Shown: one piece after another, positions 5,711 to 7,136 of the stretch
Numbering within the stretch: position 1 is the first letter of the stretch
How the letters are laid out: every line of letters starts with the position of its first letter
Origin: an uncultured beta proteobacterium
GTDB taxonomy: Bacteria; Pseudomonadota; Gammaproteobacteria; Burkholderiales; Burkholderiaceae_C
Assembly: GCA_903840825.1 (NCBI GenBank)
Contig: CAIMHL010000494.1
Location: forward strand, 1 to 7,136
Direction: 5' to 3'
DNA: 7,136 bases
Notes under the pieces: generated by a model
The model's input: the letters and a program-made list of their open reading frames with translations, nothing else
What the model was told of the DNA's origin: nothing
Database searches by the model: none
Program-made: the position numbers and the translations under genes

Positions 5711-6552
5711 AGACGCGGTTTAAGCCGCATAGCCACCGGTGCAAAGCCATGGTTAAGTGGCCCACTGCCTTTGCCTGTTCGCACTTCGGCACCGGATTGC
5801 AAGGCGTCCCGAACAAATAACCTGGCGAGTTGCACCGCCTCAAGTAGCGAGGCACCCAAGGCCAAATGGGCTGCAATGGCGCTTGAAAGTGTGCAACCGG
5901 TACCGTGCGTGTTGGGGCTTTGTATGCGCGGTGCCTGCATCCAGGTTTTTTCTCCGCCCTTGGTCATCAACAAATCAATCACCGTGTTCCCCGGCAGGTG
6001 TCCGCCTTTGAGCAGCACGGCATGTGCCCCCTTGTCGATCAAGTTTTCTGCGGCCAAGGCCATGTCCTCAGGCCCAGTCAAGGCTCGCCCTACTAGCAAT
6101 GCAGCCTCATCAAGATTAGGCGTAATAACCGCAACGCAGGGGAACAACTCACGAACCAACACATCGACCGCTTCGTTGTCAATCAGCACAGCGCCACTGG
6201 TAGCCACCATCACGGGATCAAAGACAACATTCTGCAAACCATGTCGCCCGATAGCCTCTGCCACCGTGCGAACGATGTCCGGCGAATGCAGCATGCCTAT
6301 CTTGATGGCATGGGCTCCCATGTCCTCCATCACCGCATCAATCTGGTCGCGCAGCATCTGAGGCGGTACGGCATGAATGGCGCGAACACCTGTTGTGTTT
6401 TGCGCCGTGATGGCCGTGATAGCCGTCATTCCAAAACAGCCCAAAGCCGCAAAGGTTTTGAGATCGGCCTGAATCCCAGCGCCTCCCCCACTGTCTGATC
6501 CAGCGATGGACAGAACACGCGGGTATTCAAATTTCAAGAGATTCAATGTCAT
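5707..6552 (-). CDS. thiD: Hydroxymethylpyrimidine/phosphomethylpyrimidine kinase ThiD
   Basis: ThiD phosphorylates HMP and then HMP-phosphate with ATP, giving the pyrophosphate that ThiE uses. The 281-residue ribokinase-like protein shows GSDSGGGAGIQAD (18-30), KIGML (84-88), DPVMVATSG (112-120), TPNLDEA (144-150), LKGGH (181-185) and the anion-hole motif HGTGC (216-220), with Cys220 in the catalytic loop. Length is normal for stand-alone ThiD. The ATG is at 6552-6550; the ribosome binding site ahead of it is weak (GGAAA about 13 bases upstream). The gene converges on thiE, the two stop codons overlapping in TTAA 5707-5710, so it is outside the riboswitch operon. No THI-box is visible in the 180 bases upstream. 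Together with CytX it completes a route for salvaged HMP. Confidence 0.97.
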   Translation of the reverse strand: MTLNLLKFEYPRVLSIAGSDSGGGAGIQADLKTFAALGCFGMTAITAITAQNTTGVRAIHAVPPQMLRDQIDAVMEDMGAHAIKIGMLHSPDIVRTVAEAIGRHGLQNVVFDPVMVATSGAVLIDNEAVDVLVRELFPCVAVITPNLDEAALLVGRALTGPEDMALAAENLIDKGAHAVLLKGGHLPGNTVIDLLMTKGGEKTWMQAPRIQSPNTHGTGCTLSSAIAAHLALGASLLEAVQLARLFVRDALQSGAEVRTGKGSGPLNHGFAPVAMRLKPRL

Positions 6553-6714
6553 GTCTAATTAATTTCCAGATGCGAGGATGAAGGAATGGACCGTTTGGCA
6601 CACGTTCAAAACACCCATCAAATTATCACGAAAAACAAGCTCGCTCATTGACAGTTTTTTTGATGTTTTAGATGAGATTTATTGAGGTTCTCAAAGAGCG
6701 CCAAAAATTCAAGC

Positions 6715-6720
6715 TATAAT
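6715..6720 (+). promoter_or_regulatory. Probable -10 element of the tRNA-Asn gene
   Basis: A perfect TATAAT ends 12 bases before the tRNA 5' end, the usual position for a tRNA promoter with a short leader. No strong -35 lies at 16-18 bases; the closest is TCAAAG at 6691-6696. The rest of the 6553-6732 spacer is AT-rich and holds no gene that I can see. A TTGACA at 6648-6653 has no matching -10 at normal spacing. On the minus strand GATAAT (bases 6627-6622) is a possible but unsupported -10 for thiD. Confidence 0.6.
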
Positions 6721-6732
6721 TTAAGACTAGAT

Positions 6733-6808
6733 TCCTCGATAGCTCAGTTGGTAGAGCGCCGGACTGTTAATCCGTAGGTCCCTGGTTCGAGCCCAGGTCG
6801 AGGAGCCA
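6733..6808 (+). tRNA. tRNA-Asn (anticodon GUU)
   Basis: The 76-base cloverleaf is complete. The acceptor stem pairs TCCTCGA 6733-6739 with TCGAGGA 6798-6804, followed by discriminator G and encoded CCA 6806-6808. The D stem is GCTC/GAGC and the T arm is CCTGG-TTCGAGC-CCAGG. The anticodon loop CTGTTAA (6764-6770) carries GTT at 6766-6768, which reads AAC and AAU. The anticodon stem CCGGA/TCCGT has four good pairs and a C-U mismatch at its outer pair (27-43). The gene stands alone between its own promoter element and a strong terminator. Confidence 0.98.
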
Positions 6809-6816
6809 AAAGATAC

Positions 6817-6854
6817 AACCCCCAAGTGTGAAAATACTTGGGGGTTTCGTCTTT
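6817..6854 (+). terminator. Intrinsic terminator after tRNA-Asn
   Basis: AACCCCCAAGT 6817-6827 pairs perfectly with ACTTGGGGGTT 6836-6846, an 11-bp stem around an 8-base A-rich loop. It is followed by a T-rich tail, TTTCGTCTTT, interrupted by CG. It begins nine bases after the tRNA CCA and should end the tRNA transcript. The A-rich 5' side may give weak termination from the other strand too. Confidence 0.9.
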
Positions 6855-6994
6855 GCGTTGACAAAAATTTACTTGACTATCCCTTGTCGGATGAACGCCC
6901 TGTTAAACTGAAACACTTAGATTAAGTTGCCAAGACAACATCTCGGCTCACAGGACTTAGTCTGCCTGCGAACACGTCATAACGAAAGAAAAAA

Positions 6995-7136
6995 ATGTTT
7001 GATAAAACCGGCCAATGGACTCACCTCGAAACTTTCGAAGACTTTGACAATGGCTTGTCATTGCTGATTGACTTTTGGTCAAGTGATGCCAGCCAGTTAA
7101 ATAAAGAAAAATCACTCGCCCACTTCAAAGAAGATC
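6995..7136 (+). CDS. N-terminal part of an unidentified protein (truncated by window end)
   Basis: ATG 6995 opens a frame of 47 codons that runs off the window. An in-frame TAA at 6980-6982 makes this the first possible ATG. The ribosome binding site is poor: only GAAAG at 6984-6988, in an A-rich run. The protein begins MFDKTGQWTHLETFEDFDNG and continues with a short hydrophobic stretch, LSLLIDFW, then a polar lysine-rich part. It is acidic and lacks a signal peptide or a motif that I recognise. The 140-base leader after the tRNA terminator contains TTGACA at 6858-6863 without a convincing -10. A function cannot be proposed from this fragment. Confidence 0.6.
   Translation, partial: MFDKTGQWTHLETFEDFDNGLSLLIDFWSSDASQLNKEKSLAHFKED

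Noticed and set aside
5771..6361. 196-codon plus-strand open frame across thiD
   Set aside because: It is Ser/Ala/Thr-rich, exactly antisense to thiD, and shows no family features; thiD itself is unambiguous.
6648..6653. TTGACA as the -35 of the tRNA promoter
   Set aside because: It is about 60 bases from the TATAAT at 6715 and has no acceptable -10 at 16-18 bases.

Overview
The window looks like a stretch of chromosome from a beta-proteobacterium, most probably Burkholderiales and plausibly Comamonadaceae. This rests on the gene order cytX-thiO-thiS-thiG-thiE behind a TPP riboswitch, the long form of ThiE, the thioredoxin-reductase-like ferredoxin-NADP reductase, and the overall codon and protein style. 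The lineage is an inference; no 16S or other marker is present.

Layout. Bases 1-94 are the tail of an unidentified gene. Bases 111-1178 encode a ferredoxin/flavodoxin-NADP+ reductase. A short junction holding a 16-bp palindrome leads into a textbook TPP (THI-box) riboswitch at about 1205-1288, followed by a leader that can be folded as an anti-terminator/terminator switch. The riboswitch heads a tightly packed plus-strand thiamin operon. Its genes are cytX (NCS1-type pyrimidine permease, probably for HMP), thiO (glycine oxidase), thiS (sulfur carrier), thiG (thiazole synthase) and thiE (thiamin-phosphate synthase with about 105 extra N-terminal residues). thiD (HMP/HMP-P kinase) faces it on the minus strand, and the two stop codons share a TTAA. 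After an AT-rich spacer come a tRNA-Asn(GUU) gene with encoded CCA, a strong intrinsic terminator, and the first 47 codons of an unrecognised gene cut by the window end.

Together these genes cover thiazole formation (ThiO supplies dehydroglycine, ThiS carries sulfur, ThiG condenses), HMP uptake (CytX), HMP phosphorylation (ThiD) and coupling of the two halves (ThiE). thiC, thiF, dxs and thiL are not in the window.

The most notable observation is that thiG is not readable as one frame from its evident start. The ATG at 3979 has a perfect ribosome binding site but lies one frame off the rest of ThiG, and a single missing base around 4001-4007 explains it. The rest is a well-known pathway. I see no CRISPR array, transposon, phage or other clear new system here.
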